Assembly: GCA_964429485.1 (NCBI GenBank)
Contig: CAYSBW010000007.1
Coordinates: 1-64,000 of the forward strand
Direction: 5' to 3'
Source: JAPLKB01 sp964429485
GTDB lineage: Bacteria > Desulfobacterota > Syntrophorhabdia > Syntrophorhabdales > Syntrophorhabdaceae
DNA: 64,000 bases
The notes beneath the pieces were generated by a model. It made no database searches. It saw nothing but the letters and a program-made list of their open reading frames with translations, and was not told where the DNA came from. A program made the position numbers and the translations under genes. Of this stretch, positions 47,056-56,121 are shown piece by piece. Every line of letters begins with the position of its first letter. Within the stretch, counting starts at the first letter, position 1.

Positions 47056-47850
47056 ATGCGCTTATTTTTTAAAATCATACTGTCAGGAATGTTAATAAGC
47101 GGTTGTGCGATAAATACAACACAATATGTTGATTCTCTTCATCATGAAACTATTTATCAGGTTTCAACCATCAGTGCGTTGCAGGAAAATGTTTATGATG
47201 GAACAACCACTGTCAGTGAACTTAAGAAACGCGGGGATTTTGGTATTGGCACTTTTAATGCCCTCGATGGAGAACTGATTATGCTGGATGGCAGGGTATA
47301 CCGTTTTGGTTCAGATGGCAGTGTCAAAGAGATGAATAATGATTCGCTGACTCCTTTTGCTTCAGTGACTTTTTTTGAGCCGGACTTTACACAGGATCTA
47401 TTGACAGCGATAACTTTTGAGGAATTCAAAGAAAAAGCAGAAGCATTGTTGATATCCATTAATCTGCCCTATGCAGTCCGTGTTGATGGAATTTTTACCA
47501 CTATGAAAACGCGTGCGCCATATCGACAGTCAAAGCCTTATCCCCGTCTCATTGATGCTCTGGCAAATCAACCTGAATTTGAGTATCATGATGTGGAGGG
47601 GACTCTCGTAGGTTTTTACCTTCCCGGTTATTTCAAGGGAATCAATGTACCTGGCTGGCATCTGCATTTCATAAGTGCCGACCGGAAAAAAGCAGGCCAT
47701 GTTCTTTCATTTACTCTTTCCAGAGGTACTTTTTCATATGATGTTTCACCCAATCTTCTTATGTCTTTGCCTGAAAGAGGAGCTTTTGTCGACAGCAACT
47801 TAGGCCTTGATACCAGCCACGAACTCAGAACCATAGAGGGAAGCAATTAG
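47056..47850 (+). CDS. Exported (lipoprotein-type) alpha-acetolactate decarboxylase
   Basis: A 264-residue protein of the acetolactate decarboxylase family, which converts acetolactate to acetoin. The domain shows GTFNALDGELIMLDGRVY and the metal site GWHLHFISADRKKAGH, with the HxH pair near residue 200 and a third His 11 later. In front is a lipobox-type signal: LISGC at about residue 21. The protein is therefore predicted to be a periplasmic lipoprotein, where cytoplasmic acetolactate is not expected. It lies 31 bases after the pump operon and could be its last gene. Confidence 0.85.
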   Translation: MRLFFKIILSGMLISGCAINTTQYVDSLHHETIYQVSTISALQENVYDGTTTVSELKKRGDFGIGTFNALDGELIMLDGRVYRFGSDGSVKEMNNDSLTPFASVTFFEPDFTQDLLTAITFEEFKEKAEALLISINLPYAVRVDGIFTTMKTRAPYRQSKPYPRLIDALANQPEFEYHDVEGTLVGFYLPGYFKGINVPGWHLHFISADRKKAGHVLSFTLSRGTFSYDVSPNLLMSLPERGAFVDSNLGLDTSHELRTIEGSN

Positions 47851-47912
47851 TTATTTTTGACATCTATTACTCTATTAAACTATAATTTTATAAATTATAG
47901 CAGGAGATATAT

Positions 47913-48458
47913 ATGAGAAAAACAGCTTTAACTTTTACCTTCCTCTTTTTTATTCTTTCTTTTTATTCTATTAAATCTTACTCCATCGGCCTTACCCTGA
48001 ACAACGCTCCTGCACAGGTATATTTTTCTCCGAAAGGAGGATGTACAGAGGTAATTGTGAAAGAGATAGATAAAGCCACTTTAGAGGTTCTTGTTCAGGC
48101 CTATTCATTTACATCTGCTCCTATCGCAAAAGCCCTTGTAAATGCACGTAAAAGAGGTGCAAACGTGGAAGCTGTACTGGATAAAGGTCAGAAAAACACT
48201 AAATATTCATCAGCCGGTTTTCTTGCCAGCATGAAGATCCCGACCTATATAGATGATAAACATGCTATTGCCAATAACAAGATAATAATTATAGATAAGA
48301 CAACAATTATTACAGGTTCATTCAATTTTACTAAAGCAGCGGAAGAGAAGAATGCAGAGAATGTTCTGATTATCAGAGATAAGGAACTTGCAGCCATATA
48401 TATTGATAATTTTTTGAAACATAAACAGCATTCGAAAAAATACAATCAGAGGTATTAA
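47913..48458 (+). CDS. Phospholipase D-like nuclease family protein with altered HxK motif
   Basis: A 181-residue single-HKD protein of the Nuc/PLD type with an N-terminal signal peptide (a run of Phe/Leu/Ile then KSYSIG). The GGCTEVIVKEIDKA and QAYSFTSAPIAKAL segments and the GSFNFTKAAEEKNAENVLII end are typical. The catalytic HxKx4D reads N121-x-K123-x4-D128 (codons AAT AAC AAG at 48273-48281), so the nucleophilic His is Asn. The nearest His is four residues earlier (His117). Either activity is lost or the active site is rearranged. Confidence 0.85.
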   Translation: MRKTALTFTFLFFILSFYSIKSYSIGLTLNNAPAQVYFSPKGGCTEVIVKEIDKATLEVLVQAYSFTSAPIAKALVNARKRGANVEAVLDKGQKNTKYSSAGFLASMKIPTYIDDKHAIANNKIIIIDKTTIITGSFNFTKAAEEKNAENVLIIRDKELAAIYIDNFLKHKQHSKKYNQRY

Positions 48459-48459
48459 A

Positions 48460-48675
48460 ATGGAATTTTTTCAATTGTCCAATTATATTTTTATCTTTCC
48501 ACTTATAGTCTATATCGCAGTTTGCTTTGGCAGGATTGCTTTAAAGAACGGAAGGAATCCCATACTCTGGGGTATTCTCTCTGTTATAACACCTGTTAAT
48601 CTGATAATACTGGGTTACTGGGCTTTCAGTGATGAAAAAAAAGAGCTTTCGATAAAAATGGCTTTTAGGGAGTGA
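48460..48675 (+). CDS. Small membrane protein coupled to the PLD-like gene
   Basis: A 71-residue protein with two hydrophobic segments (about residues 10-25 and 37-52) separated by a basic loop containing KNGRNP. It starts one base after the PLD-like stop. I do not recognise it. Its length and hydrophobicity are typical of small bacterial membrane accessory proteins, and close coupling suggests it works with the exported PLD-like protein. Confidence 0.6.
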   Translation: MEFFQLSNYIFIFPLIVYIAVCFGRIALKNGRNPILWGILSVITPVNLIILGYWAFSDEKKELSIKMAFRE

Positions 48676-48727
48676 AATTATTGATGTTGCAGGAATAGTC
48701 TGTAAATAAAGATTATGGAGATAATTT

Positions 48728-49540
48728 ATGAAGGTAGGTCTGATTGGTTTTGGTAAAACCGGAAGGGCAGTGGCCACAATTTTGCTTGAATCAAAAAAGA
48801 CTAATCTTCAATGGGTTGTGCGTCAGTCAAAAATACTTGAACATCGTTCAGTGCCGGAATTTTTCGGAATTACTGCTGAAGAGCCGGGAATGATCTACAG
48901 TAAAGATGAATTCACAGCCGATGAACTCCTTGATAGATATCCTGTTGATGCGATTATCGATTTTTCTTCTGAAACAGGTATTGATTACTATGGAAATGCA
49001 GCAGCCAGGAAAAGAGTTACCATTGTCAGTGCAGTTTCTCAGTATGAAGCTGTTCAGATTAACAAATTAAAGGAGTATGCAAAACAAACTACAGTGATGT
49101 ATTCACCTAACATTACAATCGGTATTAATTTTTTAATAATTGCTGCCAAGATTCTGAAAAATATTGCACCTTATACAGACATAGAAATTATTGAAGAGCA
49201 TTACAAGAAAAAATCGGAAGTCTCCGGAACTGCTAAAATTATTGCACGAGAACTTGCCTTGCCGGAAGAAAATATAAAAACTGTACGTGCCGGTGGTATT
49301 ATCGGGGTACATGAAATTTTGTTTGGTTTCCCTTACCAGACAGTTCGCTTGAAGCACGAATCAATAACACGTGAAGCTTTTGGTAATGGCATATTGTTTG
49401 CTGTTGAAAATCTACAATCAAAACCAAAGGGCTTTTACAGCATGGAGAATTTGCTTTTACCTTATTTCAAACTGCAAGAGAGTGAGACCGAAATTCTGCG
49501 AACAAGGAAAACACCCTGGTGGCAATTCTGGAAAAAGTAA
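48728..49540 (+). CDS. Dihydrodipicolinate reductase (DapB) family protein
   Basis: A 270-residue NAD(P)H-binding reductase with the dinucleotide motif GLIGFGKTGRAVA at residues 4-16. Catalytic-domain features are SPNITIGINFL, the IIEEHYKKKSEVSGTA stretch (DapB motif EAHHxxKxDxPSGTA) and AGGIIGVHEILFG. In DapB this reduces the dihydrodipicolinate intermediate of lysine/DAP synthesis. The first His of the motif is Glu-His here, and the Pro is replaced by Val, so it is a variant or a paralogue. No other lysine gene is adjacent. Confidence 0.8.
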   Translation: MKVGLIGFGKTGRAVATILLESKKTNLQWVVRQSKILEHRSVPEFFGITAEEPGMIYSKDEFTADELLDRYPVDAIIDFSSETGIDYYGNAAARKRVTIVSAVSQYEAVQINKLKEYAKQTTVMYSPNITIGINFLIIAAKILKNIAPYTDIEIIEEHYKKKSEVSGTAKIIARELALPEENIKTVRAGGIIGVHEILFGFPYQTVRLKHESITREAFGNGILFAVENLQSKPKGFYSMENLLLPYFKLQESETEILRTRKTPWWQFWKK

Positions 49541-49548
49541 AATATTTG

Positions 49549-50493
49549 TTAGGATCTGTAAATATCTTTAGAAAGATTATCAAGAATTTCCATATCATGC
49601 TTGCTAAGCTCAACAGGAACATCCGTGATATTTTCAATGACCTGTTCAGGGAAACGGGCGCCTGCAATTACTGAAAGGACATTTTGCTGTTTTATAAGCC
49701 ATGAAAGGGCAATTACTCCGGTTCTTGTTCCCTTTGCATGTGCAAGCTCCTCAAGGGTGCCTACAAGACGATGGACAGCAGGCCAGTATTTCTTTTTGAA
49801 AAAACGGTAAAAGAATGAACGTGCGTCGCTTTTCGGGAATTCCGGATGCTCCCTGTATTTTCCTGTTAGAATTCCTGCACCGAGCGAACCATAGGAAAAG
49901 ACATTGATATTGTGTTCACGGCATAAAGGAAGAATATTTTTCTCGATATTTCTCTCTAAAAGTGAATAATGTGCCTGCAGAGAAAAAACAGGGGCGTATT
50001 TAATCGCTTCACGCAATTGAGATTCATTAAAATTAGAAACGCCTATGTATCTGATTTTACCCTGCTTCTGATGATGTAAAAGTGCTGCCATTGTTTCTTC
50101 CACAGGTGTTTTTGGGTCAGGCCAGTGACACTGATAGAGATCTATATAATCTGTTTTTAAACGTTTCAGCGATCCTGCAAGATCAGTTTCAATATGTGCC
50201 GGAGAGAGGTTTCGTTCATACTTATTGGTGTAAATATCAAGACCACATTTTGAAGCAAGAAATACCCTGTCCCGTTTATTTTCTATAACCTTTCCGATAA
50301 GCTCCTCAGAGTGGCCGTCACCATATACGGGAGCTGTATCAATTGCATTTATACCCATATCAAGGGCAGTTTCTATCATTCGTACAGTCTTTGATTCGTC
50401 ACAGGGGCCCCAGTGGTTTCCTCCTATTGCCCAGGTTCCGAGAGTGATAATCGATATCGAAACATTGCTGTTTTTTACAGTTACATAATCCAT
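49549..50493 (-). CDS. Aldo/keto reductase
   Basis: A 314-residue NAD(P)H-dependent oxidoreductase with a TIM barrel. The catalytic Asp-Tyr-Lys-His tetrad is visible: NAIDTAPVYG (Asp, Tyr), FLASKCG (Lys) and YQCHWPD (His). The cofactor loop is near ALSWLIKQQNVLSVIAGA. It resembles the YghZ/YajO/general stress group. The substrate is unknown. It is convergent with the dapB-like gene, about 8 bases apart. Confidence 0.92.
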   Translation of the reverse strand: MDYVTVKNSNVSISIITLGTWAIGGNHWGPCDESKTVRMIETALDMGINAIDTAPVYGDGHSEELIGKVIENKRDRVFLASKCGLDIYTNKYERNLSPAHIETDLAGSLKRLKTDYIDLYQCHWPDPKTPVEETMAALLHHQKQGKIRYIGVSNFNESQLREAIKYAPVFSLQAHYSLLERNIEKNILPLCREHNINVFSYGSLGAGILTGKYREHPEFPKSDARSFFYRFFKKKYWPAVHRLVGTLEELAHAKGTRTGVIALSWLIKQQNVLSVIAGARFPEQVIENITDVPVELSKHDMEILDNLSKDIYRS

Positions 50494-50743
50494 ATCTTAT
50501 CCCTTGTGTGATAATTTTATTTATAATAGCATACCATAAAACATTTCTGTTTGAGAAAATTAGATGTTTTTATCTTTCACAGAGGTGATTTTTGTGTACA
50601 TTCAAATATTTCATCTGTTTTTTATTATGTTAAAGAACTTTTTCTGATATTAAATTGAACTAAAAATTATAATAGTAATCCGTTAAAGTGCTTTTTAAAT
50701 GACCATCAAATGTAGTATTATTAGTACAAATAAAATTGAAACT

Positions 50744-51145
50744 ATGATCAGAAGACTTATAATAAAAGATGCTCAACGCTGTGTCGGATGTCAGTCATGC
50801 ATGTTTGCATGTACGAGAAGGGAAGGGAGAATATCACTGGAAAGCCAGAGAATACATGTAAAATCTATTGGAGGAGTTGCGAGAGGCTTTACAGTGATAG
50901 TATGCCGTGCCTGCAAAGACCCTTCCTGCATTTATGCCTGTACTTTTGATGCTCTCCAGAAAAGAGAGGCTGGCGGTGTAAGGCTTATTCCCGATAAATG
51001 TACAGGTTGTGGCAAATGTGCTGATGCTTGTCCTTTTTCAGCAATAACTTTGGACCAGGAAACAGGTAAACCGCTTATATGTCTTTACTGTGGGTACTGC
51101 AAGGACTATTGTGCATACGGTGTCCTTGATGTGGAGAATATATAA
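50744..51145 (+). CDS. 4Fe-4S ferredoxin-type electron-transfer subunit for the adjacent AOR
   Basis: A protein of about 133 residues with four cysteine clusters in DMSO-reductase-subunit style: CVGCQSCMFAC, CRACKDPSCIYAC, CTGCGKCADAC and CLYCGYCKDYC. They can hold several [4Fe-4S] centres. It stops 3 bases before the AOR gene, so it is its likely electron partner. The start is not certain; ATG at 50744 gives MIRRLIIKD, and an in-frame ATG at 50699 would add 15 residues. Neither has a clear ribosome-binding site. Confidence 0.88.
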   Translation: MIRRLIIKDAQRCVGCQSCMFACTRREGRISLESQRIHVKSIGGVARGFTVIVCRACKDPSCIYACTFDALQKREAGGVRLIPDKCTGCGKCADACPFSAITLDQETGKPLICLYCGYCKDYCAYGVLDVENI

Positions 51146-51148
51146 ATA

Positions 51149-52900
51149 ATGGATTCCCTCATAAACAATGTACTGATAGTAGATCTTTCAAAACATTCTT
51201 TTTATGTTGAAAAAAGGGAAGATCTTTTTAATGAATATCTTGGTGGGACCGGTGTCGGCATCCAGTTGCTGAATGAGTTTCTTGATCCAAAAGTTGAACC
51301 CTTAAGTCCTGATAATGTTATTGTCTTTTCTGTGGGTATACTTACAGGAAAATTTCCCATGGCATCAAAAACTGTAGCTCTCTTTAAATCTCCCCAGAAT
51401 GGATATCTTGGTGAGAGCCATGCAGGAGGGAGAAGCGCTATTGCCATATGGCAGGCTGGTTACGGCGCTATTGTGATTAGAGGTGCCAGCCCGACCCCGG
51501 TTTACATTGCAATAGATGGCATGGATATATATTTCCGCGATGCGCGATCTATTTGGGGAGTCAACGATATGGCTGTGGCAGGACGGATTATGCGTGAACG
51601 TGATGGAAACAGCGGCTTGAGATCCATTATGAGAATAGGCAGGGCAGGTGAACAACTTATTACTTTCTCATCTCTGACTACAGAAACCTACCGCCATTTT
51701 GGAAGATTGGGACTCGGAGCTGTATTTGGCAGTAAAAAATTAAAAGGCCTTGTTGTAACAGGAAGCCGAGGTATTTCTGTAGAGAATGGTAAAGCCTATA
51801 GGGCGCTCTATGATGAGTTATATGATTCATGCATCTCTACTTCCACAAGGAAATATCATGAACTTGGCACTGCAGGAAATCTCCTTTCTCTTAATGAGCT
51901 TTCTGCTTTGCCCACAAGGAATTTCAAGGAAACATCCTTTGAAAAGGCGGAAGAACTTTCAGGTGAAAATCTTGCTAAAGCCCACCTTGGAAGAAGGGTT
52001 GCCTGCAGCCATTGTCCTGTAGGGTGCATTCATCTTGCTATGCTTCGGGAAAGTTATCCTGATGATCCCTATTTTTATAAAACTTCCTTTGTTTGTTATG
52101 ATTATGAACCCCTTTACAGTGTTGGTACACTTCTGGGTATTCAGAGTGTCGAAGATTTTTTGAAAATTATGATTGTTGTTGAAAAATATGGTGTTGATGT
52201 TATAACAGCCGGGGTAATCCTTGCATGGATAACGGAAGCCTTTGAAAAAGGTCTGATAAGTAGAGAAGAAACAGAAAATATTTTTCCTGTTTTTGGTGAT
52301 GCAGGGAATTATATTGAATTAATTGAAAAAATGATGGAGCCAAAGAATGAGTTTTTCAATCTCATGTGCAGAGGTCTTGATGCTCTTACAAATAGATATG
52401 GAGGAAAGGAATTTGCAGTAAATTACTTCGGGAATGAACTGTCAGGTTACCATACCGGCCCTGGTATACATCTTACTCACATTACCGGAGCGAGACACAG
52501 CCACCTTGATAGCGCAGGTTACAATATTGACCAGAAAATGCTCCGTCAGGGTACCCTTCTATCAGCAAAGGAACTTGCAGGGCAACTTTTCAATGAAGAA
52601 TCGGAAAGACAGGTGCTGACAAGCCTTGTTGTATGCCTTTTTGCCCGAAATGTATATACTATGAATATGATAAGCAGATGCCTGAAGATCTCCGGAATGG
52701 ATTTCAGTGAAAACAAACTACGTGAAACAGGCAAAAAAATTCTTGTTGACAAAAACATCCTAAAAAGAAAAATGGGTTTTGATATCGAAAAATTTACCAT
52801 ACCTGAAAGAATTCTTTCTGTTCCCACCCCATCAGGTAAAATCGATCCTTCTTATCTTAGAGAGGCAGTTAAGCACTTTAAAGACCTCATTGACCTGTAA
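51149..52900 (+). CDS. Aldehyde:ferredoxin oxidoreductase (tungsten/molybdenum AOR family)
   Basis: A 583-residue AOR enzyme that interconverts aldehydes and carboxylates with ferredoxin. The pterin-binding N-domain has GGTGVGIQLL and the AGGRSAIAIWQAG and RIGRAGEQLITFSSL segments. The [4Fe-4S] site is CSHCPVGC (about residue 285) plus a distal Cys in SLVVCLFAR. The substrate is unknown; anaerobes use such enzymes for aldehydes derived from amino acids or aromatics. Its ferredoxin lies directly upstream. Convergent with the SLC13 gene. Confidence 0.92.
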   Translation: MDSLINNVLIVDLSKHSFYVEKREDLFNEYLGGTGVGIQLLNEFLDPKVEPLSPDNVIVFSVGILTGKFPMASKTVALFKSPQNGYLGESHAGGRSAIAIWQAGYGAIVIRGASPTPVYIAIDGMDIYFRDARSIWGVNDMAVAGRIMRERDGNSGLRSIMRIGRAGEQLITFSSLTTETYRHFGRLGLGAVFGSKKLKGLVVTGSRGISVENGKAYRALYDELYDSCISTSTRKYHELGTAGNLLSLNELSALPTRNFKETSFEKAEELSGENLAKAHLGRRVACSHCPVGCIHLAMLRESYPDDPYFYKTSFVCYDYEPLYSVGTLLGIQSVEDFLKIMIVVEKYGVDVITAGVILAWITEAFEKGLISREETENIFPVFGDAGNYIELIEKMMEPKNEFFNLMCRGLDALTNRYGGKEFAVNYFGNELSGYHTGPGIHLTHITGARHSHLDSAGYNIDQKMLRQGTLLSAKELAGQLFNEESERQVLTSLVVCLFARNVYTMNMISRCLKISGMDFSENKLRETGKKILVDKNILKRKMGFDIEKFTIPERILSVPTPSGKIDPSYLREAVKHFKDLIDL

Positions 52901-52922
52901 TATCAACTCAGGGAAAGTAATG

Positions 52923-54443
52923 CTAATTTAGTGGCCAGAACAGTGGAAATAAAATGGTTACAACTCCAAACGTTATCAGGATGAGTGGCAGGCCGAGCTT
53001 AAGATAATCAACAAATCTATAACCCCCCGGACCCATGACGAGGAGGTTGGCCGGGTGTGATACAGGGCTAATAAAACTTGCCGATGCTGCAATTGCTACA
53101 GCCATCATCGCAGCTTGGGGTGCAATACCGAGTTCCATACTTGTAGAAAGAGCTATTGGTGAAATTATAAGAACAAGCGCTGCCGCAGGTATGGCCAAGG
53201 TGCCTATTACAGTGATCCAGAAAAGACCGGCTATGACAAACCAGGGGCCAAAAGGGCCAAGTAATTCCAGAATATTGTGGGCAAGATATTCTGCAGTGCC
53301 GGTTTTCTCCATTGCAATACCAAGGGGAAACATTCCGGCAATAAGAAAAATAGACCTCCAGTTTATTGATTTATATGCCTGCTCCATAGTCAGACATCGT
53401 GTAATTACCATCAAAGTTGCACCTGCAATTGCTGCAATTGATATATGCAGAAAACCGAATGCTGCTGTAGCAACAACCATAGCCATCAGTATTCCGGCAA
53501 GAGGTGCCTTGTTTGTTTTTAATTGTATTAAAGGTGTTTCTTTTTCTATAGTCAATTCGCACCACTGTTTTAGAGTATTGAAACTGTCGAGTTGTCCCTG
53601 TGCAACTATTATGTCTCCCTGCCTGAGAACGAATTCCTGATGTGGCAGCACTTCTGTTCTGTCATTTCTTGTTATTGAAATAATCAGAAGCCCTGCTGCA
53701 GAATTCAGCACTGATTCGGAAATGGTTTTTCCTGAAAGAATGGAATTTTTAGGAACCTGGAGAGCAAAAATCCTATCCTGCAGACCGCAACTCTTTTGCA
53801 GTTTTTGCTGATTCTGTGAATTTTCCGGAGGATTGTTCCTTGGAAGGAGATGTCTCCCTGCAAGGGACATGAAGGCTGTTCCTGCCAGAAGAGCTGGAAT
53901 ACCCAGAGGAGCAAAATCGAAAAACCTGAATCCTCTGAATCCTGTATCCGATAAGGCTGTGCTGACCAGAAGATTTTGCGTTGTCATGATAGTTGTCAGG
54001 CCCCCGAGCAATGTTCCATAGGCAAGCGGGATTAAGACACGAGATGGTAAAATGCCAAAACGACGTGAAACCTCCAGAACCACCGGCATCATGAGAGCTA
54101 TCACAGCGATATTATTCATAAATCCTGAAAGAAGTCCTGCTGTCAGCATGAATAGGGCAATTATTTTCATCTCACTGTAGTCTTTGCCATGAAGAAATAT
54201 GCGACCTATAAGATCTGCGATACCTGTGTGTGTCAGACCCTCGCTCAGTATGAACATGGCCCAGATTGTTACGACAGCAGGATTGCTGAAACCGGCAACC
54301 GCCTCTTTTGTTGTTACAAGACCTGATATGGCAAGAAGAGACATTACAATTAATGCCACAACATCCATTCTGAGCCACTCGGTAATAAAAAATACCAGGG
54401 CTGCTGAGAGAATTAAAAGAACGAGAAGCATATCAAAAGTCAT
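52923..54443 (-). CDS. SLC13/DASS family permease with a TrkA-C domain
   Basis: A 506-residue membrane protein with about 11-12 hydrophobic segments split by a cytoplasmic TrkA-C domain (RCK-C) at about residues 245-300, seen as LPHQEFVLRQGDIIVAQG. The two repeats show GFSNPAVVTIWAMFILSEGLTHTG and a later NW-RSIFLIAGMFPLGIAM, with the hairpin motif FMNNIAVIALMMPV. Such carriers move sulfate, dicarboxylates or similar anions with sodium. The substrate is open. The ATG at 54443 has GGAGA 7 bases upstream and replaces a longer frame starting at 54482. Confidence 0.85.
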   Translation of the reverse strand: MTFDMLLVLLILSAALVFFITEWLRMDVVALIVMSLLAISGLVTTKEAVAGFSNPAVVTIWAMFILSEGLTHTGIADLIGRIFLHGKDYSEMKIIALFMLTAGLLSGFMNNIAVIALMMPVVLEVSRRFGILPSRVLIPLAYGTLLGGLTTIMTTQNLLVSTALSDTGFRGFRFFDFAPLGIPALLAGTAFMSLAGRHLLPRNNPPENSQNQQKLQKSCGLQDRIFALQVPKNSILSGKTISESVLNSAAGLLIISITRNDRTEVLPHQEFVLRQGDIIVAQGQLDSFNTLKQWCELTIEKETPLIQLKTNKAPLAGILMAMVVATAAFGFLHISIAAIAGATLMVITRCLTMEQAYKSINWRSIFLIAGMFPLGIAMEKTGTAEYLAHNILELLGPFGPWFVIAGLFWITVIGTLAIPAAALVLIISPIALSTSMELGIAPQAAMMAVAIAASASFISPVSHPANLLVMGPGGYRFVDYLKLGLPLILITFGVVTILFPLFWPLN

Positions 54444-54597
54444 TAAAATGTCTCCTGGCAGTGTTGCTCTTTCATAATACAACAGATAAAAATCTGCTAT
54501 AATAAAAAATAGATTTATATTTACAAAAATACAAGCAAGAGATGGGCAGCAGGTCGATGAAGTCCTGCTGCTTATATGCTTGATGAGGAGAAGGATT

Positions 54598-54768
54598 ATG
54601 CATGATCACAGACATGGGAATCACAGTCCGAGTGTAAACAAATTTTTGACCAACCTTCATGTAGATATGCCCCTTTATAAAAAAGTCTGGCTTATTTTCA
54701 GAAATAATATGAAAAAAATAATAACCTTCAGTAGTTGTTGTGGCCACCCCGGCGAACCTGGATGCTGA
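54598..54768 (+). CDS. 56-residue His-rich peptide ending in CCGHPGEPGC
   Basis: A small gene with good signals: AGGAGAAGG 7 bases upstream of the ATG and a closed frame to TGA at 54766. The N-terminus is His-rich (MHDHRHGNHS). The middle is amphipathic and basic (LYKKVWLIFRNNMKKI). The C-terminus is SSCCGHPGEPGC, three Cys with Gly and Pro, which suggests metal binding or a tight turn. I do not recognise the family. It sits alone between the SLC13 gene and a membrane-protein gene. Whether the TGA is a plain stop is discussed in the findings. Confidence 0.6.
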   Translation: MHDHRHGNHSPSVNKFLTNLHVDMPLYKKVWLIFRNNMKKIITFSSCCGHPGEPGC

Positions 54769-54853
54769 CAGAGGGACGACAGGCCTACCGGTCGGTAAGG
54801 TCATTATCAATAAATTCTGCTGGCAGCCGTGCAAAATATGCAATTTTTGTGAG

Positions 54854-55297
54854 CTATAGGAAGAATCTCAAACAAATATAGTATATTATGCAAAACATAA
54901 TGTGAAGGAAAAATTGTTCAAGCCATGACAATTTTCCTGACCTTCTGCCGAAAAACCCCTCTCCTGCAATAGGAAGGGCAATAAAGATCATGGAAAACCA
55001 GAGTATTGCAACATAAAGACTTACAAGCCATAGAGATAAGATGTCAAAATCTGTGATTATTGCAGCAGCTGTATATATTCCGCCAAAGATACCGCTTGTT
55101 ATGAGGTGTATAAGCAAGCCTGCTGTATAAAGCAGTGGAAGATGATCTTTCAATCTAAGTGTCCGGAAAAGAAAAGACCCATCTATGACGATAAGGCTGG
55201 ATTTAAAAATATTTAAACGAAAAAGCATGTCTGATATCAGACCCATAATCATGCCGGAAACAGCTCCTGAAATAAAACCCGCCAGTATCTGATTCAT
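54854..55297 (-). CDS. Hypothetical inner-membrane protein with four predicted helices
   Basis: A 147-residue hydrophobic protein with four membrane segments. The first part is Gly-rich (AGFISGAVSGMIMGLISD), as in small pore or antiporter-like families. It has the short loop GEGFFGRRSGKLSW between the third and fourth segments. I do not recognise a family. Its start overlaps the stop of the upstream DUF2071-like gene (TAATG) and AGGAGG precedes it, so the two are an operon. Confidence 0.6.
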   Translation of the reverse strand: MNQILAGFISGAVSGMIMGLISDMLFRLNIFKSSLIVIDGSFLFRTLRLKDHLPLLYTAGLLIHLITSGIFGGIYTAAAIITDFDILSLWLVSLYVAILWFSMIFIALPIAGEGFFGRRSGKLSWLEQFFLHIMFCIIYYICLRFFL

Positions 55298-56040
55298 TAT
55301 ATCCTCCTGTTTTGCATTGAAAGTATTTCTGGAGGCATAAAAACAGTGAAATGACCGTAAGGAGCTATGAGGATGCTTTGAGGTTCTTCCAGCTCTTCAT
55401 CTGTTAAAAAACCTGTTTTGTTGAGTATTGGATATTCTATTGACAGGAGTCTCCCTGTCAGAGGTTTTATGGGCGAATGACTTACTTCAAAGCGGACCAG
55501 TTTTCCTGATTTTCCATAAAATCCTGTAGCAGGGCTTGTGAGAAAGCGAATTGTTTCTTCAATATTTTTAAAAGGAAAATGGTTCGGCTGTTTATTATCA
55601 TTATTCAAAGATATGTGAAAATCTCCTTCCCAGTTGCCCCTTACGTTATATTTACAGGAAATATCATTTTCCCAAAAAACATCAAGATTTATGGAAATAG
55701 ATTGCCACGGTATTTTAAAAAGTTTTGTAACAAGGGATATAAAAGGTGAAGTAATACTGCTTTTAAGGAAAAAAACCGCAGGTTTTCCATTTACAGGGTC
55801 AACTACATAAGTTCTTATATTTGCCTGATTATAGGAAAAACGTAAAAAAGGGAAAAAAGATGAAGACACGTTCCTGCTACGAAAAATAACAAGTGATATA
55901 ATAGTTTTATCTTCATGTTTCAGTGAAAACTGTATGTGTTCCGGGACAACAGTACGCAGCCTTCTTTCAGGTATAAGGTATGAAAGATAAAGAACATCAA
56001 TAATATCCATCTGTACTGTAAATTCAGGAATAATAACCAT
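55297..56040 (-). CDS. DUF2071-like (YqjF/acetoacetate-decarboxylase-like) protein
   Basis: A protein of about 248 residues. The N-terminal region around LSYLIPERRLRTVVPEHIQF matches the start of DUF2071 proteins, which share the acetoacetate decarboxylase fold. The central and C-terminal strands (VFWENDISCKYNVRGNWEG, then SATGFYGKSGKLVRFEVSH-like segments) fit in outline. The start is uncertain: no clear ribosome-binding site is near the candidates at 56010, 56040 or 56067. The more upstream starts would overlap the divergent SDR gene. Function is unknown. Confidence 0.65.
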   Translation of the reverse strand: MVIIPEFTVQMDIIDVLYLSYLIPERRLRTVVPEHIQFSLKHEDKTIISLVIFRSRNVSSSFFPFLRFSYNQANIRTYVVDPVNGKPAVFFLKSSITSPFISLVTKLFKIPWQSISINLDVFWENDISCKYNVRGNWEGDFHISLNNDNKQPNHFPFKNIEETIRFLTSPATGFYGKSGKLVRFEVSHSPIKPLTGRLLSIEYPILNKTGFLTDEELEEPQSILIAPYGHFTVFMPPEILSMQNRRI

Positions 56041-56121
56041 AAATTCTGTTTCTATTATACCGGACATTAATATAGAATGATATTGTAAAATCAATTGCAT
56101 TGATATTTTTAAAGGAGTTTT

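Noticed and set aside
54766..54798. Read-through of the TGA at the end of the small Cys peptide as selenocysteine
   Set aside because: The added tail is only ten residues and has no recognised conservation. The peptide already ends in a plausible way, so a plain stop is more likely. It is kept only as a low-priority check.
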